Shown piece by piece: positions 45,516-56,879 of a stretch of 64,000 bases of DNA. A program made the position numbers and the translations under genes. The notes below the pieces were generated by a model. The model searched no databases, was not told the origin of the DNA, and saw only the letters and a list, made by a program, of their open reading frames with translations. Origin of the DNA: Diplonema papillatum (lineage: Eukaryota > Euglenozoa > Diplonemea > Diplonemida > Diplonemidae); assembly GCA_030068145.1 (NCBI GenBank), contig JAPJBO010000674.1, positions 62,001 through 126,000 on the forward strand, read 5' to 3'. Numbering within the stretch: the stretch's first letter is position 1; each line of letters begins with the position of its first letter.

Positions 45516-46479
45516 AACGAGGAGCCCCGCAAAGACCCGACAGGTGGTTTCCTTTCTGTTGTGTTGTCTTCTTCTCTCTCCCCCCTTTTTTTCGAGTTCG
45601 CTCCGCTTGACTTTATCTTCGTTCGCGCGAGCGTCTGCGGCCCCTTCTAGGTTTTGTTCTGTACTTCCCTCTTCTCGGGGAGTATTTTTTCTTTTTTCCT
45701 TCTTGTTTCTTTCTCTTTTCTCACCAAGGGCGGGGGGAGATGCGAGACCTGCAGGGCGCGCCGAGGAGGCGGAGAAGAAGCGAGGGCTTGTTAGAGCCTT
45801 CTAGTCTCCCGCTTGATCCTTCAGCTATCTCCTGCCGTTTTCCTTCCTTAGCCTCTGCTTTGTGTCTTCCTCAAGTGTGTGGTCTTCCAGACCAGGCAGG
45901 TTCTGTGTGTGCAAGGCTTGTGGTTTCGGCGGCCGACCAAATTGTTTTGCTTTGTGTTTGCTCGCCGTTTTCTTTACTTTGTTCCTGCGGGAATTCGAGT
46001 GGATGTCTGATGGAAGGTAAGAGTTGGGGCTACTACACCGGTACCAAACGGTGTCCACCCTGAGTCCAAAAATTGGGCACTCGTAAAAAGGCCTTTTCGG
46101 GGCACTTCAGCAGCCAAAAGGTATGCTTTAGGCATTTCTATACGGTTCTGGGGTGGTTTACCAATTCTTATTGCCTTTTAGGAGCCCCTATGTGGTTCCC
46201 AAAAAAAATGACCTATTTTGACAGCTTTTGGCCCCCCCCCCATTGGGTGGTTTGGATGCGCCGTTTAAGGCACTGCGAAGCCACGTTCCACTCGCTGTGA
46301 TGAAGCAGTCGGGTTCCTGCCTCTTTTGTTCGTGACAGTTCTAAGCTGACACTACAAAAGCATTGCAGGCACAACGTGCAAGAAGGCGAGTCGTGCCAGA
46401 AGGGTAGGGACGCGAAGCTGGAACACGCACCACGGGGGAAAATGTTTCTTGGGTTTGAAGAGCGCGTGGTGCTTGCACC
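45516..46479. other. Region upstream of the transporter gene
   Basis: Pyrimidine-rich stretches at 45550-45720 probably belong to the promoter and 5' untranslated region of the minus-strand transporter gene. The rest, to 46479, shows no recognisable gene. A run of 10 C residues lies at 46232-46241. Confidence 0.35.
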
Positions 46480-46880
46480 ACTGAGGGGGACAGAACGTCG
46501 TCTGTCGAGCCGTTCGATGAACGAGGTACTGAGACGACGGTCTACCTGGCAAGTGCAGCAGTTGCCCTCGCCCGATTTGAGAAACTGGTGTGAGAAAGGG
46601 GGCTGACTGCCGAGCAATACGGTGTTTACGACGAGTGGTGCGCCTCCATACCACCCAGAGCCGACTTCAGCAGATTACAACAGCAGCAGGACGGAGTATC
46701 GGGGAATAGGCGCTCTGCAAAGGCGCATTTGACGGAGACGCCTGCCGCAAAGATTGGAGGGCGCGGGCGCTGCCATCGTGCTGACAGCGCCCAGCAGGGG
46801 AAAGCATGGCAGGCGACCCCAGACGGCGAGAGGCGTTTCAACACGGACCTCCATCTCGGTTACCGGGATCGCGACAAATA
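46480..46880 (+). pseudogene. Degenerate unrecognised ORF
   Basis: One plus-strand frame reads TVYLASAAVALARFEKLV, then an in-frame TGA that is one base from CGA, then ERGLTAEQYGVYDEWCASIPP and a long continuation to about 46880. Composition is coding-like on both sides of the stop. The protein is not recognised and may come from a mobile element. Confidence 0.35.
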
Positions 46881-48793
46881 TCGAGCAGTCGGGTTTTACC
46901 CGATGAACCTTGTTTTAGCGTTTTCTGAGGTTCAAAGGTCCGGTGTTTCATTTAGTCTCCGGTTGACGAGTGGGGGTAGTGTTTCGGTGTCAGTTCGCTT
47001 GAGATCCCGGGCGACGTTTGTTTAAACGGGTTCTCTTGAAGCAAGCCAGCAAGGCTATGTGGGTTTGATTTGGTACCGGGACTATTTGTGACCGACTTAC
47101 CAATGACTGGACGAACGGCTAAGCAGCATCCATCGTTCGAGACCGGTCCATATTGGCAGGTGAGCTGCAACATGTCACCAGATGCCGGCCGGGCGGCCGT
47201 CGTGTGCCGTGCTGGGGCGTGAAGCGAGCGAAGGAACGCAACGCAGAACAAATAAAAAGGAATGCGACGGAAAAGACCGGAAAACTGCTGATAGACGAGT
47301 GTCAAGCGGAAAAGCCAGAAGCACGAGTGAGAGAGAATAGGCAAAGGAGAAAGGGCAGCTTGGCCTCGTTTTGTTCCAGCCAGGGCGCAAGTGAGCAGAG
47401 GAATGCTTCGCTGAGGGGCTGCTTTCTCACAGAGGGATGGCTAGACACGGCCGAGGCGAGGACGGCCTGCTGACTACCACCAGCGACAGGTTTTCGAGCA
47501 CAGTGCGGGAAAGATTCAGGCTCGAGTGACACTGCCGGGAGAAGGGGAAGGGGGGGGGGTGCTTGGAAATGGTATATGTACGCACACAACGCTGTGTGTC
47601 CTAACGCCGTATTTTGGTCAGTTTTTAGCCATCGACTGCGCAACCGGATTGTCTGTCAGGGGTTTTCCCCAGCTCGGTACAAGAGACCGTCCGCATGTAG
47701 GCATTCAGTCAAAACTCGGAGCCTTCGCCATGCTTATGACTGGGCATGGCGTCTGCCACTGCGCGCTGCACAGTGGACATGGTGTGCCGTGTGCAGCGCC
47801 AGTGGTTGCAGAATGGGAAAAGAGTGGAGCCTTGCAAGCTGGTGGGCAGCTGGTAGCATCCGCGAAGTGCCCAACTGATGGGGGAACGCGAAAGTGCTTG
47901 GAATGGTATGAACCCAACGCCATGTCCTTGCATCGTCTTTCGGTCTTATGCAGCGACGATCGGGGGGAACGAACAGTCAGTAGGAGTAAAGCGTCCGTCT
48001 TCATTGGGCGGTGTTTGTGCTTCAAGTCGCGAAGTGCGCGTGTTCAGAAACGGACTGCCTCTGATTCCACATTCCACATGAGCGTATGCCGTGTCATCGT
48101 TTCACTCGGGCAGAGAATAGTTGAGTTGCAGCTCTTGACAGATGGAAAAAAGGTTTTTTTATTCTTCGCTTTTTCTCACGAACGGGGGGTCGGTCCTGCT
48201 TTTGGCTTTGTAGGTTCTCCCGACTCCCCAATTCGTGGTTCGCACAAACACAAGAGGTCTAGTCAACTATTTCCTGCAGTATTAGCATACTTTCAAGAAA
48301 AAAAGTATGTTCGTTGCCCCCGGCAGCATACATCGCACGAGGCGCCGATGCAAGAATGCCGCCAGCAGATATGTGCCGAAAATCGCGTTTTGCTTTCGCT
48401 TGTCAGAGCCCTGTGAGGAAGAACACCGTGCAAGATCTGCTTCCGCTTGAAGTCAGTTTAGAGGATAGCAAGAAGAAGAAAGGATTGGACGTAGACAAAC
48501 ACTGAATGATGAAGAGAGGAGAGGTGATGTGGCTAGCTACGGAAGAGGCTAGAGAGCGAAGGCAGAATGAGTATTCATGGTGCAGTCGCGTAGCCGTGGC
48601 AGATCGATGCTGGCTGCGAATAGGCATGCCTGGACAGTGGCGGTAGACTGTGACTAGGTGTCTACAATGTCTTTCCCACATAATCACCTTGGTAGCCCTG
48701 TACGTGTGTGTATTTGAGTGCAAGGCTGAGCGGTAGTCTGAAGCGGGGCAACTGCCGGTCACTTTAAGCGTTTAAATGTTTCCTATATTTCGT
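46881..48793. other. Region between relic ORF and REI1 gene
   Basis: Family D core at 46955 and a GTTCGCTTGAGATCCCGGG string at 46992. Plus frames at 47153-47473 and 47526-48416 have no domain and competing frames opposite, so they are not called. At 47740-47895 a repeat is shared with 37655-37790. The end adjacent to 48794 should include the REI1 3' untranslated region. Confidence 0.35.
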
Positions 48794-50005
48794 TTACCGA
48801 CGCGCTGGTGCTGGGGTTTGGGCGAAGGCTTCGCATTCAACGCCAGGATTCTGCTTTTTCATGCGGAGGCCTCCTCGCAACGGCTGAATCCCTTCGGCGC
48901 ATAGGGGACGCAGGAGACACACGAACAAAAACAGTCCGAAAAATAAGGGGCGGCAGACCTTGCCGTGCTGGCAGTTGTTGTGGACGCCGAATCGCATCTT
49001 CTGCTTCTGCTGCTCGTACGTGTGCTGTTTCCGGGCCCGCTTTTCCTTCTTCCGCTCCATGTTCGTCAGGAGCTGCTCGTACCTAGGCATGCTCTGCACC
49101 TGGTGTCTCGTGGTCTCAGCGAGGAGCCTCGGCTGCACTTCGCCGTCTTTGTCCAGCGGTGCTGCTTCGCGCATTTTGATCTCGTTCTTCGAGAACACCT
49201 TCTTCCCGTTCGGAAGCTGGTACTCGATAGGACAATCGCCTTCCGGACCTCCCGGCGTTTTGAACTCGGGAAGCTTGCTGTAGTGTGCATTGTAGTCGCC
49301 TGTGCTGAGCTTCAGCATTTGGTGCCCCTTGGCCGTCATGTGATCCTGGACGCCAAGGCGGGTTTCGAATGCGCGTCCTTCCTCGCCGCAGACGAGGCAG
49401 ACTCCGGTGTTCACTTTGGAGATGAGAGAGTCGACAAGGTCTTGGATGTCGACGATGAGATGCTGCAACGGGAAGGTGAAGTTGTGCGCTTTCGCCATGT
49501 GGCATAGCAGGTCCTCGAGGGTGGGTGCCCGGATGTTGCAGAAGACGCAGTCCGTCTGGTCGAGATCTTCGCTTTCTGGCACTCTCGGTGCGTACTGCTC
49601 CCACGATTCTTCTTCAAGCGGCAAGTCGTCATCGTCGTCCTTCGTGTCTTCAGCATCGATCGTCGATTCGTCGACGACCGACGCCGTAGCGGCGGAGGCT
49701 CCTTCCTCGCTCTCTTTCGCCAGCTTGCGCTTTGCTTTCAGCTCCTTATGCTTCTGCGACTGCACGTGGCTGTTGAGGGTCTGCGGCGACGCGAATCGCT
49801 TGTCGCAAATCGTGCACTTGTAGCTCAGACTCTGCATGCTCGTCGCGCAGCGACTCCTCACTCCGTGCGCCTGCGCGGTCAACGGTACGAGCCCGGACAC
49901 TCTCCGCTTCACATTGTCGGCGTGCAGGTCGCCGTCGTAGTGCCTTCTCAGCGCCTCGCGGTCGGCGCACACCACGCCGCACGTGTTGCAACTGTACTGC
50001 TGCAT
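48794..50005 (-). CDS. REI1/ZNF622-like C2H2 zinc-finger protein, cytoplasmic 60S ribosome maturation factor
   Basis: REI1-type proteins bind late pre-60S particles in the cytoplasm and help release and recycle shuttling factors. The ATG at 50005 starts MQQYSCNTCGVVC, with the family's N-terminal finger C-x2-C ... H-x4-5-H. A second finger is YKCTICDKRFASPQTLNSH, a third DCVFCNIRAPTLEDLLCHM..AH, and a fourth CLVCGEEGRAFETRLGVQDH. An acidic linker (DAEDTKDDDDDLPLEEESWE) and the basic tail (NMERKKEKRARKQHTYEQQK) also fit the family. Read straight through, the product is 403 residues. A 75-base intron is likely at 48958-48884 (AAG|GTCTGC ... pyrimidine tract ... TTCAG|CCG). Its removal keeps frame, deletes a hydrophobic stretch (FFGLFLFVCLLRPL) that does not suit a REI1 tail, and leaves about 378 residues, close to the yeast length. 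Confidence 0.9.
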   Translation of the reverse strand: MQQYSCNTCGVVCADREALRRHYDGDLHADNVKRRVSGLVPLTAQAHGVRSRCATSMQSLSYKCTICDKRFASPQTLNSHVQSQKHKELKAKRKLAKESEEGASAATASVVDESTIDAEDTKDDDDDLPLEEESWEQYAPRVPESEDLDQTDCVFCNIRAPTLEDLLCHMAKAHNFTFPLQHLIVDIQDLVDSLISKVNTGVCLVCGEEGRAFETRLGVQDHMTAKGHQMLKLSTGDYNAHYSKLPEFKTPGGPEGDCPIEYQLPNGKKVFSKNEIKMREAAPLDKDGEVQPRLLAETTRHQVQSMPRYEQLLTNMERKKEKRARKQHTYEQQKQKMRFGVHNNCQHGKVCRPLFFGLFLFVCLLRPLCAEGIQPLRGGLRMKKQNPGVECEAFAQTPAPARR

Positions 50006-50510
50006 ATTCCTTTTGTTTTCGGAGGGGGGGTGGTTGTTGTTGGTGCTGGTTTTGTGGGATGAAGTAGGGGAAAGAAAATTTCTTTTTGCGGTGGTCTCCG
50101 CTGGCCTGGTAGTCCGTGCTACCTCCTTTCTTTTACACTCGTTCTCTTCTCTACTCACTACTGTACGTACTCTTTCGCTCTTTTTCTCTCTTTGGCTAGC
50201 CAAAACAAAAGACTTCTGCGACCGACACCACGAACACATTCGCAATGAATGTGGCCCTGGGCCCCCCACGTGCATACATGTTGAGCAGGGGTTGCCATGT
50301 AGCCCGTATCGGTCTAAGTCAACACTGTTACTTTCATGGGATGTTCACCGGGGAAGGGTCCGACCTAACCGTTAGTCAACAGCAACGTCGAAAAGGGGGA
50401 GGGGGAAAGAAGATAGAAAATCGGTGGGGTTGACAAGCTCGTAAGTGGTTGTTTGTAGATCAGTACAACCTTAAACTACGCCTAGCACACGGCCAGGCGG
50501 TCTTTAACGA
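50006..50510. other. REI1 upstream region
   Basis: This presumably holds the promoter and 5' untranslated region of the minus-strand REI1 gene. A G-rich stretch sits next to the ATG on the plus strand (50024-50030). The string TTGGTGCTGGTTTTGTGGG resembles repeats near 19030 and 19310. Confidence 0.4.
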
Positions 50511-50560
50511 TGTTGCAACTGTACTGTTGCATACTCCTTTTGTTTTCGGAGGGGGGGTGG
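50511..50560 (-). pseudogene. Duplicate of the REI1 start region
   Basis: The minus strand carries ...CGAAAACAAAAGGAGT ATG and MQQYSCN codons almost identical to 50033-49989, with two substitutions in about 48 bases, and then diverges (IVKDRLAVC). Only the leader and first seven codons are copied, about 500 bp upstream of the real start. Confidence 0.85.
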
Positions 50561-51257
50561 GGTGTTTCTTTGTGTTGTTCGGCGCTTTTTCTTCCCTTGT
50601 TTTGCTGTGAATTCACGGCTGCCGGTGTACAACGACCAAATGGTGATCGAGTGCTAGAGTCTGGGGCGACTGCCGTTTGTAAGCCACGGCGCTCCGACAA
50701 CGGGAGACACGCGAAAAGGGCCCCCCAAACCCACCCAGTACGTATTAGTTTTAAAAGAACCCATTCGACGAAGGTCGCCCGGAGACTCTAAAATCCCGGT
50801 TCACACACTTACGGCAAAAGCAGCATCCCGCCATCCACATCCTCTCACCGTCTCCCCGCCGACCGCGCTTCCTCGCGATGGCCCAGTGTACCGATTGGAT
50901 TCGCTGACACAGGTTTACATAATATTATCATGCATTGCTTCGACACTCTACGCTTTCTCAGAGTCGCTGGCGGGAAACTTGCGTACCGGCTGCCACCCTT
51001 GGAAGTAGTGGCGCTTCTCGGGCATGACCGTCACGTACTCTGCCAAAGCGACCGCGCGAAGACGATGATGCGAATGAGTGCAAGCGCACGAAGCATGACA
51101 CGGTACGATCGAAGAGGCAGTCACCTAATGCAGGCCATCGCGACAAATATGCTGCATTATAACGTAGCTGGCGGCTTATCAACATTCTATCAGTGGGGGG
51201 TGGAAGGGCTCACCAAGGTGGTTCGAAAGGAAGAATCAGACTGCCGACCGAGTGCTG
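50561..51257. other. Unassigned, with a family C remnant
   Basis: An inverted family C piece (GGTACGATCGAAGAGGCAG ... GCAGGCCATCGCGACAAATAT) lies at 51095-51155. A GTCTCCGGGCGACC-type family D remnant lies near 50775 on the minus strand. No gene is seen. Confidence 0.35.
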
Positions 51258-51480
51258 CAGTCGAGGGGCTGCCTTGTGCTTACTTCGAAGGAGGCTAGAG
51301 GGGGAGAAACAATACAACTACAAAGTGGGTCTTTTTAGACTGTTTCTTGTAGAACGCTTGCGCCCGCCACTGAGCCTAGATTCACGTGAGTTACGTGTGG
51401 GCTACAGGACATTTACCTCCTTTGATCCTTTGCAGCTGGCAGCCTTCTCAAGTATTTCCCACAAAGCAGGTGCTTATACA
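51258..51480 (+). repeat. Family A repeat, full length
   Basis: This runs from CGAGGGGCTGCCTTGTGC to CTTCTCAAGTATTTCC and CACAAAGCAGGTGCTTA. It is the longest copy in the window. Confidence 0.75.
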
Positions 51481-51929
51481 AAGAAAACAAGAGGACCGGG
51501 CCTCCAGGCCATCTTGCCCATCAGGATCTGCTCCGCTTTGGTTGTCCGTCCAGCTCTAGCCTACGTGCAGAAAGCGAAGGCGAGGTTTGGAGTATTAACG
51601 CGCGAAGTCAACGCGAGGCACTGAGCCTGTGCCCGATACTGAAGAAAGAGAGACGAAAAGCAACGAAGTTCTGAGAAGTGAAAAAGGAAAAGAAGGAAGA
51701 AACGAAAGGCAAAGAGAAAAGCCAGCAAGAAAAGAAGAAGAGGGAAAAGAAGGTTCGCTCCGCGCCAAGCAAGGGCGTGACCGTCAACCGCAGCCCGCAA
51801 GGCTTGAGTCGGAGCTGGCTCGTCCGCTCTGCCGTGATGACCGTGAAAATCCTTTTGGACGCACCACTTTCCGTCAACGGGAAAAAGGAATTGCAGCGTA
51901 CTGGGTGATAACTTTGGCCAACCAATGCA

Positions 51930-52135
51930 TTCGGCGTCCAAATGTGCGATGAGTGATCTTGGCACGGGCGCAGGCTGCAACTACGGACAAAGGTACGCCT
52001 CTTGATGCTGTCTTTGGGTAAATCGGTAGCCACGGGATCCGTTGGCCCGTGAATCTGCAGTACCGCCGGTACACATGTGCTCGCAGGGGTAGATGAGGTA
52101 CCGCTGCTTGCCAGATGCGTCCTGAAGCGGCTCAC
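51930..52135 (-). pseudogene. Possible decayed RING-finger fragment
   Basis: The minus strand reads ASGKQRYLIYPCEHMC, which fits the C..H.C centre of a C3HC4 RING. It then continues only if frames are switched: YCRF TGQRIP in one frame, LPKDSIKRRTFV in another, where a RING would have CPICRKDIKRR. The expected later cysteines are absent. This is pattern recognition on a short stretch and could be coincidence. Confidence 0.3.
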
Positions 52136-53553
52136 GGCCAGTCCCAGCTGCCGCCCCGCAAGAAAGAAAGCGGAGCAAGAAAGTCAGAGACACAACCCCG
52201 CACGCCGAGCCCCGGGCATCTCCCCTCCCCATATCTTCTCGCTTTCATCACTGCAACCGATCAAAGGAGAGGGAGACGAAGCGTGGGGCAGAAAGAGCAT
52301 AAAAAGAGAAGGGGGGAATACTAAGAGAAAATGCAACCAAACCTTAAACGAGCGAGGAGTGGTGGGGGGGCAAAAAAAAGGAAACGTCTGTTATTGGACT
52401 GGGCGCTCCGGACGGATGCCGTATCGGTCAATCTTCTCTCCCTCAACCAGGTCAGGTAAGAACGCTGTACTCCAGCCGGGCTTCGATGCTAGCGGCAAGC
52501 TTCGTCGCAAGAGGGTTGTCACCAGTACAAAGTAATGTGCGAGAACCCGCTCGTTTTCTACTCTCCTTCTACTCCCGGTTGGCGCTTCGCTCACAACCGT
52601 CGTGCAACCTGAAGAAGTTGAAGATCCCCAGCGTTCTTCAACGGTGCTGTGGTTCTGCGACCATACCTGACGCCGCTTAACGCACGCTGACACGCCGGTA
52701 GTGCTGTTGCGGCCGAAACGACAGAAAGCCGTTTCATAACGCATAGTGCACACTGCACCACTGCGTCCCTGCCTGTCCAACAACTGTTCAGCACGAGGGG
52801 ATTGGCTACAGGAGAGGCGAGAAAACGATAGAATGAAGCCGCGCTTTGTTGCCCTCGTTCCCTCTCTCCAGTACCTGGGGATGCTGCTTTGTCGGCAGTA
52901 GTAGTAGTTTGAACTTGTTATGCAGCAATCTGTGTCGATAGACTGCACAGTAGTAGCAGTATGTGTCTATACAAACAAACGAGTGACATAAGGTGGCCGC
53001 TTGAGCGGCGCCAACCCGAGCGCACACAGCAGCAGTGACGCGTCGGAAGTTTTTGCACTTCAGGATGGGGCTGCCGTCATGAGCGTCGACGGTTAGCGCC
53101 CTCTGCTTTGTCGGCAAAAAAAAGGACAGGTGTTGCCGTCGGTGCGCAGCCTCGTAACCGAGCCTAGCCCACAAATGGGCGGCTGTGCATCCACTCCAGC
53201 ATCCACGCGGCCGCAGTGGCACCAGCGGTGACCGGTGAGGCCAGCCGTGTGAACGCGCTTTTCCCGAAAGAAAAGAAGAGGAGGCGTGTTGCCATTGCAG
53301 CCGATCTCCACGCCCGCAAGGCATTCGGAAGAGAGCGAAGAAACGACACACAGCACGCGGGAACAGCGGTGAACCGTTGTCGGTACACAGAAAGATTGGA
53401 ACTGGGCATTGACTTCCACTGTGGTCCCCAGCCGGCAAGCAACCAGTACTCTCGGTGGGAAAGTACCAAAAAGGCAGGGTTTCGATGCAGACTGGTGGTT
53501 GGAGTGCATCTTCTGAAGTCCTTTGTCAAAACCAAAAGGAAATAACTCAGTTT
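52136..53553. other. Gene-poor region
   Basis: Long overlapping frames on both strands (52391-52948, 52806-53438, 53093-53671) have no recognisable domain and contradict one another. I see no supported gene or RNA. Confidence 0.35.
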
Positions 53554-53625
53554 TTCGGATTGGCCGAGTGGTAGTTCTAGTTCCTGGGTGGTCATGGGTT
53601 CGAAACCCAAGATCCCTCAGCCGAC
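53554..53625 (+). repeat. tRNA-like head of a possible SINE
   Basis: TGGCCGAGTGG (53561-53571) is a perfect pol III A box and GGGTTCGAAAC (53596-53606) a perfect B box, 35 bases apart. The T-arm TGGG/CCCA pairs, and GGAT/ATCC can close an acceptor-like stem. The distance is too short and the anticodon arm too poor for a working tRNA, so a tRNA-derived SINE or tRNA relic is more likely. The 3' extent is unknown. Confidence 0.5.
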
Positions 53626-56042
53626 TATGTTTTGCTAGAGCGGAGCACGCTGGAATTGGCCGCAAGCACACTGAAATCTACTGTGAACAGCCAAACCAAA
53701 ACTCAAGTGTGCTGTGAATCTCAAGCACACAGAAACTGACCAAACCCAACTACCTAGCAACAGTGTCAAACCCTGTCGAAACAGAGGGTCAGAAAAAAGA
53801 AGATAAAAAACGAAAGCGTGTAATTAAACAAGAAGGTAAAGCAAGAGCCGGAAAAGTCCGTAGGCTAGTGGACTTCAAGTGCGTCATCCGCTGGTTTATG
53901 ACGGGGCTTGATGGGCGCGGTCGTCTGTTGAATGCGTGCGCGCGAGAGTGATACCAGTAGCGTACTATGACCGGGACTGGTGTTGTTGGCTTCCTTCCGG
54001 CAAGCCAATAAGAAGAAGGCCGAGCGTGCTGTCTGTGAAAGAGGTGAAGTCCGGAAACCCGTGAGAAAGAGTTTGATGACCGCTGGCGGAGAAAGCATGT
54101 CCTTACCTTTGGGCCCCGTCCGAGTCGCCTGATTGTTGGCCACTGACAAGAAAACACTTCCTCTCGTCTCGCGGACGTACACTTGCATTTCCGCTTTGCG
54201 GTTCGAACGACTACGTAAACCGGTGGGAATCCGGAGCGAACACCGCTCTTGAACCTGCTGCGTTTTGGATGATTCGCCGACGGCTCCGTACCTCGAACAG
54301 CCCAAAGCTTCGATTTGGGATGGTCATTGCCTGACCCAGCTCGATCTTGCAGGCCCCTGCACACTGAACGTTGGGCCTAACCAGGAAAGACTATCAGCCG
54401 TCCCCCGCAGTTAAGTCCAAGCGCTCAGTCCGCAGCCCCACGAAGGCTGCATCCTCAATCTAGGGCTGAGTCCTGAGCAGACTGCTGCAACGTTCTGTCA
54501 CAGTGCCTGCGCCGGTCCCAGGTCGCCATTCTAACGCAGCTGTATTGAGAGATAACGCGGCCGGGAGGATTCCTGGCTTCTCGTCCACTGGTCTCTGGCA
54601 CACCGAGTGCATGCAATCTGCGCCGAAAGACGCATGTAGGCTGTGGATGACTGCAGCGGAGGAACAGAAACGTCCAAGTGCACCTGTTGAATGCTACGTG
54701 ATGAGCATGTCCATCATCCGGGCCATCGCTAGAAGAATGTCCGCGGAGACCTTTTCTTTCGTTCACTTACTATGTTCTCCCTTCGAAGGAGCACTGCGGT
54801 AATCTCGTGGGAAACGCCACGGAAGGCATGGTTGTGGCCCTCTGCAGAAAGAGCAGCGTGGGCCTCCAACAATACTTCATGTCTATAGCCGTTCATAGTT
54901 TGCTCTCAATACATTCCAGTGGTGCTGTCGCTTCTCACCATCTTTCTTGTTGGTAGCTCGTCGGTGATTGTGGGGTCGTTCGGCCGTGCGCAATTCGCGG
55001 TATGTTGGAACTGTGCACACGAAGCTGGCGACTCACCACTGAGTACGTCTTCGAGCAAGCAAGTGAAGATTGGAAGAAAGGTGCGTGACGATAGGCTAAG
55101 GAACAGACGACTAAAATGGAGGAACGGCGGCGGCAGGTACGTTGCACGCGAGAAGCGTTCTAAGTTCTCGTGTGTGGCTCGTAGGTGATCTTGATGTCTT
55201 GGCGAAGCTGCGGGGATTATTTGTCTTCCAGCGGACCAGCGGAAAGTCCGTAGTTGGAGCAGGGGTAAAAATCTTTCGAGACTGGAGGTCCTATGAACAT
55301 GCAATGTGAATATCCTCTATTCGAGCCAACCCCACTTTTCTCCACACTCAAAATTGTATTGTTTTTTTGGAGCTGGGGATGTGCAAAGCTAGCTTTTTTC
55401 CCTCTGCAGCAGCTTAGACCGCTAACCGGCCAATGCCTATGAAAGAAAAGACTGGGATGGAAAAAAAAGAAGAGACCGAACGCAGACAACAGACTGCGGC
55501 AACGCACACAGGCGCCAAGCCTGGCAACAGCAACCCTCAGACTGAGTCACGGTGCACCGACAGCATGCACACCTGACCATAGGAAAGGTCAAGCAAGGGT
55601 GAAGCAAGTTTACGAGCGGTCACCGGGATGCAGATAGAAAACTGCAAGAAACAACGAAATACATGTGCACTTGCGCAACCAACACAACAAAACAATCTCC
55701 TGGTCCAGAACCGGCGCCGGGAGGGCGAACTAAGACGCAAACGCCCACCGACCCCAGGAAAAGCCCACATCGGACTGCCGCCGCGAAACAGCACCTCGCA
55801 GACTACCCCGAATCTCTCTTTTCGCCACTTCTTATTTCCATACCCCTCTGTTCAGTTCCGGGAGCCGGGGAGGGCGAGCAAAGTAAAAAGCTCACTGAAC
55901 CCCCCCACCACAACGTGAGACCGTAAAACAACGAAGAACGAAACCGAACACGAAAACAAACAATGCGCCAAGGATGGCGACGGGGAGGCACAAGGAGCCA
56001 CCTCACCTGTTCTCAAGAACTAACTCGAGACAGGTATCCACC
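53626..56042. other. No gene recognised
   Basis: This includes A-rich sequence near 53790-53840 and several frames of 90-190 codons on both strands without recognisable domains (for example 53789-54364 minus and 54919-55188 plus). No repeat family could be assigned. Confidence 0.3.
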
Positions 56043-56098
56043 GTACCGATAACCGATAACCGACAACCGATAACCGATAACCGATAACCGATAACCTG
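56043..56098. repeat. 7 bp tandem repeat (ACCGATA)n
   Basis: About seven head-to-tail ACCGATA units, with one ACCGACA variant. The unit looks telomere-like in size but does not match a known telomere repeat that I can name, and it is internal. Confidence 0.95.
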
Positions 56099-56594
56099 CC
56101 AACACGGCAACGAGTTCAGCACGAGCAAAAGCACGACGAACAAAGCTCAGTGCTGCTCGAAACCACGGAGCAAGTCGTAGCGCAGGCAGAACCCGAGCGA
56201 CAAAGCCGTCCACAGCCCACACCGATCAGGGCCAAACGCACCCACGACGGTCCTCGAGGGCATGCCACGCTAACGAAACACCTCTTCTTCGTCACAATTT
56301 TATCACAAGACAATCAGTATTCCCTCGTCCCTTCCCCAGCTCGCAGCCGGAACAGCTCGGTGAGGGCACTCAGCGCGTCGTTGCAAAGGTTCGTCGCGTA
56401 TTGAATGCCAACACGGCAACGAGTTCAGCACGAGCAAAAGCACGACGAGCAAAGCGCAGTGCCGCTCGAAACCACGGAGCAAGTCGTAGCGCAGGCAGAA
56501 CCCGAGCGACAAAGCCGTCAACAGCCCAGACTCCGGTCAGGGCCAAACGCACCTACGACGGTCCTCGAGGGCATGCCAAGCTTACGAAACACTT
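56096..56594 (+). repeat. Duplication of ~188 bp, copies at 56096-56283 and 56406-56594
   Basis: TGCCAACACGGCAACGAGTT through CGAGGGCATGCCA is repeated at 310 bp spacing with about 93 percent identity. The plus frame over the second copy (EQKHDEQSAVPLETTEQV...) stays open, but neither copy is recognisable as a gene. Confidence 0.85.
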
Positions 56595-56760
56595 TTTCTA
56601 GCGTTATTTGCGGATTAGAAGGTCGGTATTTTAAAGTCTCCGGTTGACCGTAGAGGCTTGAGTATGGCGGGGGGTTGAGAAAAGTGAGAGGGTGCAGCTC
56701 GTTTCGGGTGTTGTGTCACTCCGTTGTGAAACCTTGTGAAGTCCCCTAACGCGTTTAGGG
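56594..56760 (+). repeat. Family D repeat, long copy
   Basis: This is the best match to the minus-strand copy at 5105-5275. It begins immediately at the end of the 188 bp duplication. Confidence 0.75.
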
Positions 56761-56879
56761 AGTGCTTGGGATTGGGTAAGGTGTGGTCGTTCTGCTACGG
56801 CGTGAAAAGCCAGGAAGTTTCGACGCTAATCTTCGACTCTTGATTAAGTTCACCGGTTTCGTCACAATTATATCACGCC

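Noticed and set aside
47526..48416. A 296-codon plus-strand gene
   Set aside because: It shows no domain and has repeat-derived segments shared with 37655-37790, competing frames opposite and no splice support.
56043..56098. An interstitial telomere tract
   Set aside because: The unit ACCGATA does not match a known telomere repeat and only about seven units are present.
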